Of a DNA stretch of 64,000 bases, positions 1-11,151 are shown in pieces. This DNA comes from Yamagishiella unicocca (lineage: Eukaryota > Chlorophyta > Chlorophyceae > Chlamydomonadales > Volvocaceae), in NCBI GenBank assembly GCA_003116995.1, contig BDSL01000089.1:248001-312000 (forward strand), in the 5' to 3' direction. The notes below the pieces were generated by a model, which worked only from the letters and a program-made list of their open reading frames with translations, was not told where the DNA came from and searched no databases. Made by a program: the position numbers and the translations under genes. Numbering within the stretch: position 1 is the stretch's first letter; every line of letters starts with the position of its first letter.

Positions 1-83
1 CAAGGTGAGCGTCCTGGGATCCAGATCCAGATCTGGAACCGGGCTCCTTCAAATGAACAATGGCAGGGTTGCTGCTGCCGCAG

Positions 84-234
84 GCAGGGAGTACTTCGCT
101 GATGAGCTGCTGCGCGGCACCGCCAGCAGCCGCGCAGACAAGCACCGCGGGGCACGGACCCACGTGCCCGCTGCCCTCATCGCCTTCAACCATGCAGCTC
201 TGGATCTGCACGGGTGGCATTGGGAAGTCGTCCG
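84..234 (+). CDS. Probable internal exon of an unidentified upstream gene
   Basis: This looks like an internal exon of a plus-strand gene that enters from the left. It is preceded by a CAG acceptor and followed by a strong GTAAGA donor, and the very start of the window (CAAG then GTGAGC at base 5) reads as the donor of the previous exon, giving a 79-nt intron. The open frame encodes about 50 residues including AALIAFNHAALDLHGWHWE; ATG context is absent, as expected for an internal exon. It leaves the intron in phase 2. I do not recognise the family, and I could not find the next exon with confidence. Confidence 0.35.
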
Positions 235-445
235 GTAAGATGGAGCGTTTACCTACTCAAGGAGATGAGTCGTTGACTGTCTGTTGCCCTAAGTACGGAC
301 TCAATGAGCTCCAAGGCTGGGCTAAGCTGCTATCTGGGCCTACCCTGCCGCCCACTGTCCCGCTGCCCCTGTTATCGGCTGGGTTTGTCATGGAAGCCCC
401 TCCCAGCAAACCCCTGGCGGGTTATTCGCGCGCGCTTGTTTACTT

Positions 446-1171
446 TTAGTTCGCTGCCCCATGGAAGTTACACACGCTCTCCCCTACCTGGCCGTTCTCC
501 CGAAACGACGGCGTCCACGTCCGCTTCTGACCCCGGCATCCCAAATCGATCGACGCGGTGACCCCGCCCGAACATACCAACAGCTCGCCTTCACGCGTTC
601 CATAGTCCGCCAAGATCAGCAGGTGAGGCAGTAGGGTACATTCCCTCTCATGTTTTGCGCCTCGAATTTGCAGCCGCATTTGGAAAGCTTTCCCCTCCGC
701 TGCACACCTGCAAATGTCGACGAACAATTCGGCCGCCGAGGGGGCTGATGTCAATGTCGGCACGCCAGCAAGAAAATAAATTGCATATCCGATATACCTT
801 AATGCGGCCACAAGGGCGCACACTGAGGCGGGGTCTGCTTCCAGCCAAGCTCGGAGGTACCCATCTGGCTGTGCGCCGAATTTCTCAGAAGCACGACCCA
901 GCATCATAATCGCACGAAGACGCGAAACGAAAACATCGCCCTTTATGCTTGACTTCTCATCTAAATCCGCTTGCCGCGAGGGCTGGAAGCAAGCGCGAAG
1001 GAGACGCGACAGGCCGTTCGAAGGTGGCGAGGGAATATCTCGATTCGCAGAAAGGAGAAGACCACTGCTCTTGAATGCCCGAATTTTGCAAGCAGAGACG
1101 AATGGAATTGAAAGCGAACTGGGGACGGGGGACAGGTCGTCCCCGCCTCGAACCCAACCACCCTGTACCAT
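446..1171 (-). CDS. Uncertain 241-residue ORF
   Basis: An ATG-started open frame of 241 codons on the minus strand. The middle part (around AWLEADPASVCALVAALRYIGY) has an amphipathic, protein-like composition and a moderately hydrophobic stretch, but the ends are rich in Arg, Ser and Pro as in chance frames of GC-rich DNA. No recognised domain, no splice sites that improve it, and no clear poly(A) signal. It could be a small unknown gene, one exon of a larger gene, or a chance ORF. Confidence 0.2.
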   Translation of the reverse strand: MVQGGWVRGGDDLSPVPSSLSIPFVSACKIRAFKSSGLLLSANRDIPSPPSNGLSRLLRACFQPSRQADLDEKSSIKGDVFVSRLRAIMMLGRASEKFGAQPDGYLRAWLEADPASVCALVAALRYIGYAIYFLAGVPTLTSAPSAAELFVDICRCAAEGKAFQMRLQIRGAKHERECTLLPHLLILADYGTREGELLVCSGGVTASIDLGCRGQKRTWTPSFRENGQVGESVCNFHGAAN

Positions 1172-4100
1172 TGAGCCAGTTTACTACAGAGGAAGAGGCT
1201 CCGCAGCTATGTCGTCACATAACACGACGGCGCGGGGCAAAGCAGTACAATATCAGTATCGGTGCGGGCGTGATCTGGCGAGCTCCCTGGCAGTACAGAA
1301 CAACGGAATGCGCCCACCCAATTCAACAGCCCCTTGTGAAGAACAATAATATTCATGATTTCCATTAAAATTTTGTGTAAAAATTGCTTACGAGTCCTGA
1401 GGGTTGTGCGCGAACGGTATGGACCCTGGCGCCACCTGGCGGTTCCGTTAATCTCTGCCATCTCTTAGCACCCAAGTATTCACCATGAAAACGACAGCCC
1501 TTGGTGGTGCATAACGTAATTGTTGTCAAAAATCCCACAGCCGTCCCAACCGTCCACCCCGCAAACCGAATACGAATATATATTCTGCTCATAAATTCGG
1601 CTCCTTCGGGCATATTGCTCCGTACTTTACCATAGGCAAATTATGTGGCACCTCAACCAGGCTTTGCCCAACTAGACGGTCACCGTCCAGTGTAGGCCGG
1701 CGCTTTTGCAGCCAGCTATGACGTGCAGTCAGTCTCGCTACGCCTTCGACTCACGTCACGCCCTGCTTCTCAGACGATCTTTCTTATTACTGTTTATATT
1801 GGTTACATTAGTGAGACGATGACGTCTTCAGTATGAGAACAAGGTTCGCATGCTGCAGTTACGCACGTGACGCGGTAGCTTGCACGGCAGGAGAACCGGG
1901 ACCGAAACTATGGCAAAGGAGCATAATGCTCCCATGTGCGCTTTATGGAACAATGGCCGCGGCCGTCGAAGACGTATGCGGCAATACACCGCGCTGACAG
2001 GACACGTTCTACTCAGTGCATGTCAGACGGAACATCCGATGAGCTGACAATGGATGATACATCTGATTATGTGGCGTCCACCGCATCACTTGCCACAAGC
2101 TCCGCTGCTTTGTTTCCAACGTTCGGAAAACACTGCCAGCGGAAGGCGAAAGGCCATTCGCCTTCACCTTCGGCTGCTGCTCACACAAGCGCCTCAGCCT
2201 CGCATGCGTCTCCAGTGCCGCGACTAAAAGCTCCGACCCACCATCGACATCTGCACTCCGGTGCTCACGATCAAGAGGGTGGACCCCACACACGCCCGGC
2301 GCGAAGAGCGCCTACGATGCTGCCATGTACAGTGCTGCAGGTGGCAGCCGTGTCATGGCCTAGCACCGGCATAGCCAATTCGTGATGCACCCGAAGACTG
2401 CCATGGCGTGAGCCTGGTGTGGGGCTGGCTGCTGCGGTTTCTAGCCCCGCCAGTCAGTCGTTGAGGGACGCGTGTCGGTGTGCTGCAGTCCCGCTGCTCG
2501 CGGCGGCGGTGGAAGGGTGCGACGTGGCCGCCCTGAAGCGGATGTAGCGGCAGGGCGGCTGCAGCGGCAGTGTCTGCGGTCATGTCACGTTAGCAACTAG
2601 ATCAGTGGCTGATCCCGTGCGCACCCGCTTTGGCAGCCCCACTGCTGGCTGGCGGGACAAGGTGCAGCGGTGGGAGGAGCAGCTGTGCGCCCGCATGGCT
2701 GCCTAGACCTGCCGCCAGTGCTCAAACGAAGGGATGACTGCGTGCCAAGTAGACGACTAGCGCCGACCCCCTGCCCGTGCCTTGTGGTGGAGGAGGTGCT
2801 TCGGGGGTTGCTGTCTGCACGGCATGCTGCCGCGCCGGGGCGCCGAGGGCGGCCACCCGACTGCCCCGCCCGCTGCGTATAGCAAACTGAGTCGTGACTC
2901 GTGTTCGTGACCGTTGCTCCTGTCAGATCTCGCCTGGTGGATGGCACTGGCAGAGCCCGCGTGTCAGCAACTAAACCCGTGACGCCGTACCCAGGGCGTG
3001 CAGTGAGCTGACTAGTCACGGCCACAAGGTCATGGCCAGGCCACAGGGCCATGGCCACAAGGCCATGATCTTGTGGCACGTGCAGTGAGCTGACTAGTCA
3101 GCTCACTGCACGTCTTGGGTACAGCGTCATAGGATTCGGCATGTCTTTTCGCTGTGATGGTGCTGTTAGCACGGAGACTTTGGCCGAACTCCTGTGCTCC
3201 GTTGCTTACAGGTTTCTTTGTTTATCGCTTACGAAGTGTCTGGTCTGTGTTACGCTAACTAAGGGCTGCTTAGAGAGCCAAAAAACAGCCCGAGCCGTCT
3301 TCTGACGATCCTTGAGTCCTAAAAAGGGCGCGTGTCACACACTCGTATCGGAGATGCAAATCGCCGGATACACCCTCCAGAAGATGTTCCGAACAGGAGC
3401 ACACCAAATGCAAATGGCTAAGCACTAAAACGGCTGCCAGGACACAAATCCTACAATTACGCCTATTGGCGTGTCACGCAGCGGAGGCGGAGTGGGGCAC
3501 TGGCGACGAGGCTGGGGTCCTCAAGCTACTGTAAGTGGCTGCTGGGTCAGGGCCCGTGGAGGCGTTGTCCGTTGTGTCCTTGCTTCGTTCGCCATGATTT
3601 GGAAGCGTGCGGAGGAAACAGGTCCCAGCTGCTACTGGCTGACTGGTTGCTTGACCGCAAAGCAGGCAACCAGCAGCGGTTGCGACTAGTCAGCTGTCGG
3701 TGCTATGTCCATGATAGGTGAAGACTGCTGTGGGGCACGACACATGGAATGGCTAACGTGGTGGGGCCCTCAGGAGGGAAGGGCTCAGTCGTCGTAGGGT
3801 GCGACAGGGCCTGGACGGGGAGTAGGTCCGTGGCTGCGCTGGGCGGGTCAGGAGGGGCCTAGGCGCTGGGCCAAGGATAGCTGGACAGGAGAACCTCCGT
3901 CCGTTTAAACGTCATGAGCTGGTACAGCGGTGGGAGTGGGCGTTGGGTTGCTTGCGTGACTGGGCCATCGGCCATGATGCCCTGGTTCCGGAGCAGTGGT
4001 CGCCCGTATACAGCTGTACATCATGGGACCGAAAGGCAGTGATGGTGGCGGTGGACTGTCTGTCGCCATCTGTTGGGGCGGGGGACAATGCCGTGCCGGT

Positions 4101-4596
4101 CGGGGGATACGTCAGGGCGCCGGGCCGGGCCGGGCCGGGCCCTGGCGCAACGGCGAACCGCCCTCGATGTAGGGGCTGTGAGTCCTTTGTAACAAACATG
4201 GCAGGCATACGGAGCGGGCCTTTGAAATATTCGAAACTTTTCGCACATCGCCGTTTGACGAATATTTGGCGTTTCTCTTTATCTTGCCGCGAACTCGCTA
4301 TGGGTTACGTCAAAGTCGCAAACACATCGTCCCGAGCAGCCGCTATAAATCGACATTGTGTGCTTGCCGCATTGCGTATCGCGTTTGCGCACAGGGATTG
4401 TGCGCCTAAAACTCCGGAAAGTTATATACCAATGCCGTACTGTAAAGAATTCCCGCCTTGACGCCGGGTGATCGGAATGCTTCTCCTGGGTTGATTTTCG
4501 CAATCGCAATACGAATTTCTTATGAAGACTATATGGCTTATAGTTCGCACTGCATAGCTGTGTGCGCCTGTTTACGTCGTAAAGACGAATGTCGGA
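1172..4596. other. Intergenic, no supported gene
   Basis: I see no convincing coding region on either strand. Short frames are present (for example 1936-2385 plus), but they lack domain-like composition and credible splice sites. The stretch is less GC-rich than the genes. Its one structured element is the hairpin and palindrome at 2996-3113. The last few hundred bases before 4597 must contain the promoter of the ankyrin-like gene; I could not place a TATA box with confidence. Confidence 0.5.
2996..3113. repeat. Hairpin ending in a perfect 36-bp palindrome
   Basis: Bases 3078-3113 form a perfect 36-bp palindrome centred on CTAG, with arms ACGTGCAGTGAGCTGACT. The same arm occurs in direct orientation about 80 bp upstream (from 2996). 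Between them a second inverted repeat pairs GCCACAAGGTCATGGCC with a near-exact reverse complement ending in CTTGTGGC. The whole block could fold as a cruciform or long hairpin. It may be the remnant of a foldback or MITE-type element; no target-site duplication was identified. Confidence 0.7.
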
Positions 4597-6523
4597 ATGG
4601 ACCGCGGAGAGCCGGACCACTCGAGCGCCGAAACTGAGCAGGGCGCAGATCCATCACGAGTATGGCTTCCAATTATCCTGGAGAAAATTTCCATCGCTCT
4701 GCCGCCAAACTGGGTACCTTGCACTCTCCGCCTTGTTAACAAAGCAACAGCGGCGCAGCTCCGAGACCGGCAGCACACCACCGTGCGGCTGTCGCTGCCC
4801 TCTCCGCACCACGCTTTCGTGAGCCGCTGGGGGCATCCAGGCGCGATGCGATCCTTGAACATCCAACAGCGGCGCAAGTTGCTGTGCCTGACCGCGGCCA
4901 GCGGCAGCACGGACAATTTGCAGGTGGCAGTGGCGATGGCTGGCCTCGTGCTGCAGGCTGTTGACATTACGGGGAATGACGTGCACGGCCCCTCCGTGTT
5001 CAAGGCCGCAGCGGCAGCACGGCACTTGCACGTGTGCCAGTGGCTGCGGCAGAGCGGCTGCCCCTGGAGCTGGGCACTTGCGGCAGTAGCGGAGGCAGGA
5101 AACCAGGCGGGGTGCGAATGGATGCTAGCCGCCGGCTACCCTTGGGAGGATGCCGCGGTGTACGGCGCTGCGCGCGGCGGCCACGTGGGCCTTGCGGGGT
5201 GGCTGCTGGAGCAGCACAGGGGCCCACCTTGGGACGTGGATGTGGGGAAGCTGCTCGCGGCCGCTGCTGAGGGCTGCGACCTGGCGACCCTGCAGCGGCT
5301 CCACCAGCAGCGGCTGGAGGGGCAGGACGGCAGGCGGCGTCACCAATTGGACCCAGACGAGCAGGAGGCCATCCTGGGGGCGGCCGCGGCCAGCCGCACC
5401 CCCGACTGGCAGGACAAAGTGCGGTGGCTGGAGGAGCGGGGCTATCCCCGCACGGCTGGCGAAGTCTGCAAGGCCGCCGCTGCCCGGCCAGATGCGCTGG
5501 AGCGCCTGCGGTGGCTGCGGGGTCGAGGCTACCGACCGGATGAGGATGCCACCCGGGAGGCGGCTCGCGCCGACAACTGGGACGCGCTGCAGTACCTGCT
5601 GGCGGAGGGAGTCCCGGCGGACTGGTGGGGGATCGCGGAGGACGCCGCAGAGGGCGGGAAGCTGGCCGCCCTGCAGGACATGTACGAACGCGGGTACGAC
5701 ATGGACCCGGTGGGGATCATCTGGGCCGCGTCACGTGGCGCGCACCTGCCGGTGGTGGCCTGGGCGGTTGAGACCTGGGGCGCAACACCTGAGGGGCAGG
5801 TGGGTGAGGGCGCAGGCGCAGGCGGGCCAGGGGGCGGCTCGGAGGTGAAGCTGGGGGCGCACGTCTTCAACGCGGCGGCCGAGTCGGGCAGCGTGGAGCT
5901 GCTGGAGTGGCTGCACGGCCGCGGATGCAGCTGGGGGCCGCAGGTCCTGAGCTACGCCGCGAGCAGCGGCTGCGAGGAGGCGCTGGTGTGGCTGGTGGCT
6001 CGTGGATGCCCGATGGAGGTAGGCGGGTGGTGCCTTGGGGCTGGAGGTAGGCGGGTGATGACTCGAGCGGGCCTGGAGGGGACCCTGGGCGCGGTACCTA
6101 GGGTTAGTGGACACATGGGAGGCTTGTTGGAGCAACTCCAGTTGGTGGTGGGGCTGCGGGCGTCACCTCACTTCGTGGGAAAGTCGAAGCTCTAACTCGC
6201 GTACCGCACCCCACCGTACGAACAACCGACCCCAACCGTCCCAGGACGATGGCAGGCCCTATGTCAACACCATCGACAACGGCGACCTGGCCGTGATGCG
6301 CTGCCTGCACCGGCTTGGCGTCCCCTGGGGCCCCGACGACGCGGTCTTCCCCACCTGTACGGCACAGGAGTTCCCTCTGCCCGCGCTGCGCTGGCTGTTG
6401 GAGGCGGGTTGTCCGATCAACTGGGGGGCGGGGGTGTGGGCGGCGGGGCGGAGGCGGGGGGCGGACCAGCAGGTGGTGCTCGGCTGGATGCGGGCGGGAC
6501 AGAAGCGGGCGCTAGGGCAGTAG
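4597..6523 (+). CDS. Ankyrin-like repeat protein
   Basis: Two exons, 4597-6018 and 6245-6523, joined in phase 0 (GAG then GTAGGC donor; CCAG acceptor), giving 566 residues. The N-terminal part contains LPPNWVPCTLRLVNKATAAQ, a segment resembling the F-box-like start of a large family of ankyrin-type proteins in Chlamydomonas. From about residue 120 the protein is built of degenerate 30-35-residue helical repeats with phrases such as CQWLRQSGCPW, GHVGLAGWLLEQ and VELLEWLHGRGCSW. Such repeats normally mediate protein-protein contacts; no enzymatic domain is visible. The proposed splice continues the repeat pattern (AVMRCLHRLGVPW-type unit) past an in-frame stop in the intron. A TGTAA motif at 7029 fits a 3' UTR of about 500 nt. 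The partner and biological role are unknown. Confidence 0.85.
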
Positions 6524-7028
6524 CAGTCAGGTGTCGGCCGGATTTGTGGACGTCAGCGACTGCCGAGGAGGGAGGTTTGGAACTGCTCAGCAGCGAGCGG
6601 ACGGCGTGGTCATGGGAGGTTCTTGGACTTGGAAGTACCCAATGCTGGAATCCGCCGTACAAAGGGGGGCTCTACGTATCCACCACGACGCTTGTCACGA
6701 ATACAGCTTCACATGGGCTCACCGGTAGGCAGCGGCATGGGTATACAGCATTAGATGATGAGAGCAAATGGTCAAGGCAGGTGGCAAAATGGCGGATGCA
6801 GTGTAAAGCTCCGTTTCCCCAACATTGACCCCATCCAGTGCTGTGGCTAATTGCCGTTCTCGGTATGTCCGGGCCGGTGCTCTGCCAGCTTACATGCTTC
6901 GAGAAACCAGCATCAGAGTGCTGGCAAGCTGCGGCCGCAGAGCGATGGGTCGCGCCTCAGCCTGACACCGAAGCTGCGCTCTACTCCATTGCCGGCCGCT
7001 CCAGAACCGTACGACTATAACTACTAAT

Positions 7029-7033
7029 TGTAA
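7029..7033 (+). terminator. Poly(A) signal TGTAA of ankyrin-like gene
   Basis: The chlorophyte-type polyadenylation motif TGTAA lies about 500 nt beyond the stop codon and before the next gene, in an AT-richer stretch. Assignment rests on motif and position only. Confidence 0.45.
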
Positions 7034-7238
7034 AGCATCGCAAGGTTTCCCAGCAACCACCAATATATTGCTTTATCGAAATGAATATTTAGTAAACAAA
7101 AAATTGTTTATCTGTTATTAGGGCGCGACACATTGCGATAAAGCAGCGTGTCGGCCTGTAGGGTCCGCAGTCGGCATTTATCGCGTCGTTTGCCGCTGGC
7201 ACAGTCGTTCGCCTTGACCACTTCATCGCGGCTGCAGT

Positions 7239-10200
7239 ATGGAACCTCCTGCCACTACTGATGACCTGCTGGCCCGATTGGAGCGGAACGGCTGGAGCAT
7301 CGCCTCGGTGCGCCGGAGGGATGACGCGGGGGGGGGGGGTACGAGAGAATCCGCGAATCCACGACGCGGGGGGGACCGCGAGGGACCGACAGTGGTGGTT
7401 GGGGTGTTGAGAAGAGACGCAGTGATTGGGGTGGAGGCTGGGAGTCACAGAGGCGGTAAAGGGGAGGAGTGGAGCGGCGGGGGTATCTTGGGCGGCCGGA
7501 AGCGGTCTGTTGGGGCTGAGGGCGGGAGGCAGTGCAGTCGCGAGTGAGATCAGCTGCAGCTGGCGAGGAGGTGTTCGGGTCCACTGCAGCTGTGGGGATG
7601 AATGTAGGGGTGCCCAGCGAGTCTCACGGCGACCGCGGATTTTGAGGGTGCGGTCTTCACGACCGGGTGGAATCACGTCACGCATTACGGCGGTAAGAAT
7701 GCCACACGTCCCACTCCCACTACCGGGTCCACTGTAACGCGGGCTGCTCACGCAGCGTATGTCCTCCCCGACCGCCCGTTCCCCCCACGCGGCCCTCACG
7801 GCCAGTTCCTGCACACAGGCGCCGCAGCGGGCTTGCCACCGGAACTGCACCACCAGACTGCGGACGTCTCACCAACTTCCGCCGTTGCGGCGCAGGGCGC
7901 AGCGAGCGGCCTCCGCACCAGCGATGTAGTGGCCAGGCAGGCAGTACTGGCGTACGGCAGGGTACGGCAATATGTACGGCACACACCCCTGGAGCCGTCG
8001 CCCTGGCTGTCCGGCCTGGCTGGCCCGGGCGGCTGCCGGGCGCTGCTCAAGCTGGAGAGCGAGCAGCACACCGGGTCGTTCAAGGTGCGAGGAGCAATCA
8101 ACAAGGTGAGCCCCGCCAGGCTGATGCCGTACGCGGGTCCCATGGGCGCGTGGGCTGATGCTGTACACGGGTTCATTCCAAGGCTGGATTGCGCGACATG
8201 GGGCCGAGGATGAACCCTCCACAAAACTGCAAAACACCAAGCTAACCCCTGTGCCCCCGGCCCCGCACCTATGAGCCCCCGGCCCCGCACCTACGAGCCC
8301 CTCCGCAGCCCGCCGTCCCCACCTCCCCGCCCCGCTGCACTGCAGCTGCTGTCGCTGCCTCCCGCCGTCCTCTCCCGCGGTGTCTTCACCGCGTCCACAG
8401 GCAACCATGCACTGGCGGTGCTACATGCATGCGCCGCCCTCTCCGCTGGCCCCCAGCCGCCGCCGCCGCCGCCGCCGCCGGCAGAGGCGCCGGAGACGCC
8501 TGCCTCGCCGCCGGAGCCAGCCGCCACGATACCGTTGCCGGCCGTAAACGGTCTCCCCGGCAGCGACGGCAGTAGCTCGGAGCCGGGGCCGTCTGCGGAC
8601 GGGGGCGAGAAGGCCGCATTTGCAATGCAGCCGATGCTGTACGTTCCGGAAACAGCGTCGCCGTACAAGGTACGACATCCTCCCGCACACACACGCACTT
8701 TCCTAATGGTCGACGTAGGGCCTGTATGCGCTGACAGCTGCCGCGTCAGCTGGTTGAGAAGACTGTTGCTGAGGTTACGGAAGGGAGGCTCATTTCATTG
8801 CTGGGGGGCCGAGATGGTGCTGGCCCCCGCACTGCTGGTCCTCTCCGCCACCAAACCCCAAACCCGCCTGCTACACCACAGGTTCGGAAGCTGCGGGCCC
8901 TGGGGGCAAAACTGCAGGTGTACGGCACCGATTGTCTGCACACAGAGATTGCTGCGCGCGCCGCCGCCGCGGCTGCCGGCGCGGTGTACGTGAGCCCCTA
9001 CAACGACCCGTGGGTCATGGCGGGCCAGGGCACCGTGGCCCTGGAGCTCCTGGCGGCGCGGCGGCGCGGGCAGCTGGACGTGGTGCTGGTGCCTGTGGGC
9101 GGGGGCGGGCTGATTGGCGGGATGGCCTCTGTGCTGAAGGCAGCGGATCCCGCCATTCGGGTGGGTGCCTGGTGGCGGGGAGGGGAGGGTGAAGCTGGGA
9201 GGCGCCCGTGGGAGTGCCGTGTGTTTCGTGTCCCGCCCCTCCCTCCGCACATTCAATCGGGCCCTGCGCCTGGCCGCGCCTGGCAGCGTTCGCGCCCGCC
9301 TCTCCCCCAACCTGTTCACCAACCGCCCACCGTCCACCGCTAACCGCTAACCGCTAACCGCCAGGTGGTGGGCTGCCAGCCCGCGGCATCCGATGTGATG
9401 GCCCGCTCCGCCGCCGCCGGCGCCGTCCTGCCGGAGCCCAACGGTGACGCGGATCCCGCCGCCGCCGCCGCCGCCGCCAGCACCCTGTCCGACGCCACCG
9501 CCGGCGGCGTGGAGTCAGACAGCGCCACCCTGCAGCCCTGCATGGACTGCGTGGACGAGTGGGTGGCGGTGGGGGAGGAGGAGATAGCGGAGGCGCTGGT
9601 GGAGCTGCTGGAGGAGCACTGCAAGCTGGTGGAGGGTGCGTGGGGGGCTGCGGGGGAGGACTGGGGGCTGCGGGGGATTTCGAGGGAGACCCGTGGATGC
9701 CCGAAAAAACCGTTTAGAACAGGCGTTTTGAGATGCATGCTGGAGAACTGGGTTGGGGATACTAAAGCCGAAGGTCGTAATATGACCTTTGGCGGCTAAG
9801 CTAAAGCGGCTACGGCGAGAGGACAGGAAGCGAGGACCCCACGCGACGCACGGAAACGTTTCGCAGAACCGGTTTTGGGCGCTAGCAGGAGAACTGGGGG
9901 AGGTGGTGAGCTATGGGAGAGCGGACAGGAGGGGGAGGGCTGGGGCTCAGGCGGGGCAGGGGACCCGGCCGACAGCTCCCGGGATCAGTGAGGACTACGG
10001 AGCCCTCCACAGCTACACAGGTTTGCCGCTTTCACACGTCCTTACGTGCTGGACGTTAGAATGCCCCCCCCATTCAGTATTTACACGGCACAAGCTGTTG
10101 TGTGGTCCTAAGCAGCCCAACAGGAGCCGCCACGATCCTGCGCACCCGTCCGCCCTGCCGACACCCAACCCCTTCCTTCCCTTTCCGGACAGGCGCCGCC

Positions 10201-10359
10201 GCCTGCGCGCTGGCTGCCTTCAAGCGGCTGGCCCCGCGACTGGCGGGGCTGAGCGTGGTGGTGGTGTGCTGCGGCGGCAACATCGCCCTGCCCACCCTGA
10301 TGAGAGCGATAGACATGGCGCGACCCGCAACCACGTCGCAACAGCAGCAGCAGCGGTAG
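7239..10359 (+). CDS. PLP-dependent serine/threonine dehydratase or serine racemase
   Basis: Fold-type II pyridoxal-phosphate enzyme acting on serine or threonine. Exons: 7239-7307, 7857-8105, 8346-8669, 8882-9160, 9365-9635, 10193-10359, predicted 452 residues. Family landmarks in order: GSFKVRGAINK with the Schiff-base lysine (about residue 99), TASTGNHALAV (substrate and PLP loop), the hinge MLYVPETASPYK, VAGQ-type AGQGTVALE, the phosphate-binding tetraglycine loop VPVGGGGLIGG, and VVVCCGGNI near the end. No C-terminal ACT regulatory domain follows, so it is not the isoleucine-pathway threonine deaminase. A Cys replaces the usual Ser before GGN, as known in mammalian serine dehydratase. 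A Pro/Ala/Ser-rich insert of about 60 residues sits between the TGNHA loop and the hinge. The start of exon 2 is the weakest boundary. Racemase and dehydratase activities cannot be separated from sequence alone. Confidence 0.85.
9679..9773 (+). repeat. Dispersed repeat family A, long copy
   Basis: Lies in the last intron of the PLP-enzyme gene. It begins CGAGGGAGACCCGTGGATGC, continues with an A-run and CCGTTTAGAACAGGCG, and ends with a segment containing TGCATGCTGGAGAACTGGG. The second half is shared with the copy at 19260-19350, so the full element is about 95 bp; most other copies are only the first 30-45 bp. Confidence 0.7.
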
Positions 10360-10525
10360 CTACAGTGGCCGTAACCTGGGCTGTAGCAGTAGCTAGCGGC
10401 GAGAGCTACAGTGGGCGAGAGCTACAGTGGCCGTAACCTGGGCTGTAGCAGTAGCTAGCGGCGAGAGCTACAGTGGGCGAGAGCTACAGTGGCCGTAACC
10501 TGGGCTGTAGCAATAGCAGGGGTAG
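10359..10525 (+). repeat. 62-bp tandem repeat, about 2.5 copies
   Basis: The phrase GCCGTAACCTGGGCTGTAGC recurs at a spacing of exactly 62 bp (GTAACC at 10371, 10433 and 10495). The array starts at the stop codon of the PLP-enzyme gene and so lies in its 3' UTR. Copies are nearly identical, implying recent expansion. Confidence 0.9.
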
Positions 10526-11151
10526 CAGCGACATGCTCACCTAGGGCGCCGACGAGCAGCAGGTGCCAGGGAGGCGGGGAGGGTGTGTGAAGTGAGCGCT
10601 GGTGAGCCTGCTGGAGGGGGCAAAGCGTTCGGCTGGTGTTGGGTGCGTGTCCTAGGAAGTGGAGCGCATAACGTTTTAGTGCGCCGGGTTGGGAGTATAA
10701 AACTGTCTTCGGCCTTGATGATGGCAGCACCTGGCAGCACCCAGTGACAGGGGCACGATGCCGACCAGTTGGTGGCCCGCAGTCCACAGCACCTGTCAGG
10801 GCGACTGTTTTGACAAAGCAGTAGACCGCGCCCACACCTTCCGATTGGGACCGTCGGCCCACCTACGACGACTGAACCTGCGAGCGACACCGGTTTCGGA
10901 GAAGTGAATCCTAACCCATCGCGCCTATTCATCAAAAGCAAGTTGTATGTACATGGCCTATAACTTCCTAGCTTTCTACATATAGTTGCGCAGATCACTG
11001 CTGGCTTCCTGCAAGTATACGTGCCGTCGCAGAAGCGAGCCAGCAGGCAAATTAGGACGCCTTAATTATGTTATAGCTGTCAGCAAATTAAAGTGAACAA
11101 CACACAACACCAAAGTATCTCATTCCTGATCTGCGCTGAGGTGTTGAAGGC
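10526..11151. other. Intergenic, no supported gene
   Basis: The 3' UTR of the upstream PLP-enzyme gene and the promoter of the phosphatase gene must lie here. I see no ORF with domain-like composition and no unambiguous TGTAA or TATA motif. Confidence 0.5.

Noticed and set aside
1140..1195. tRNA-like motif on the minus strand (box A-like TGGCTCAATGG and GGTTCGAGGC)
   Set aside because: The two motifs are only about 16 bp apart, the second departs from box B, and no acceptor or anticodon stem can be drawn.
1936..2385. 149-codon plus-strand ORF
   Set aside because: Ser/His/Pro-rich, no recognisable domain, no splice or poly(A) support.
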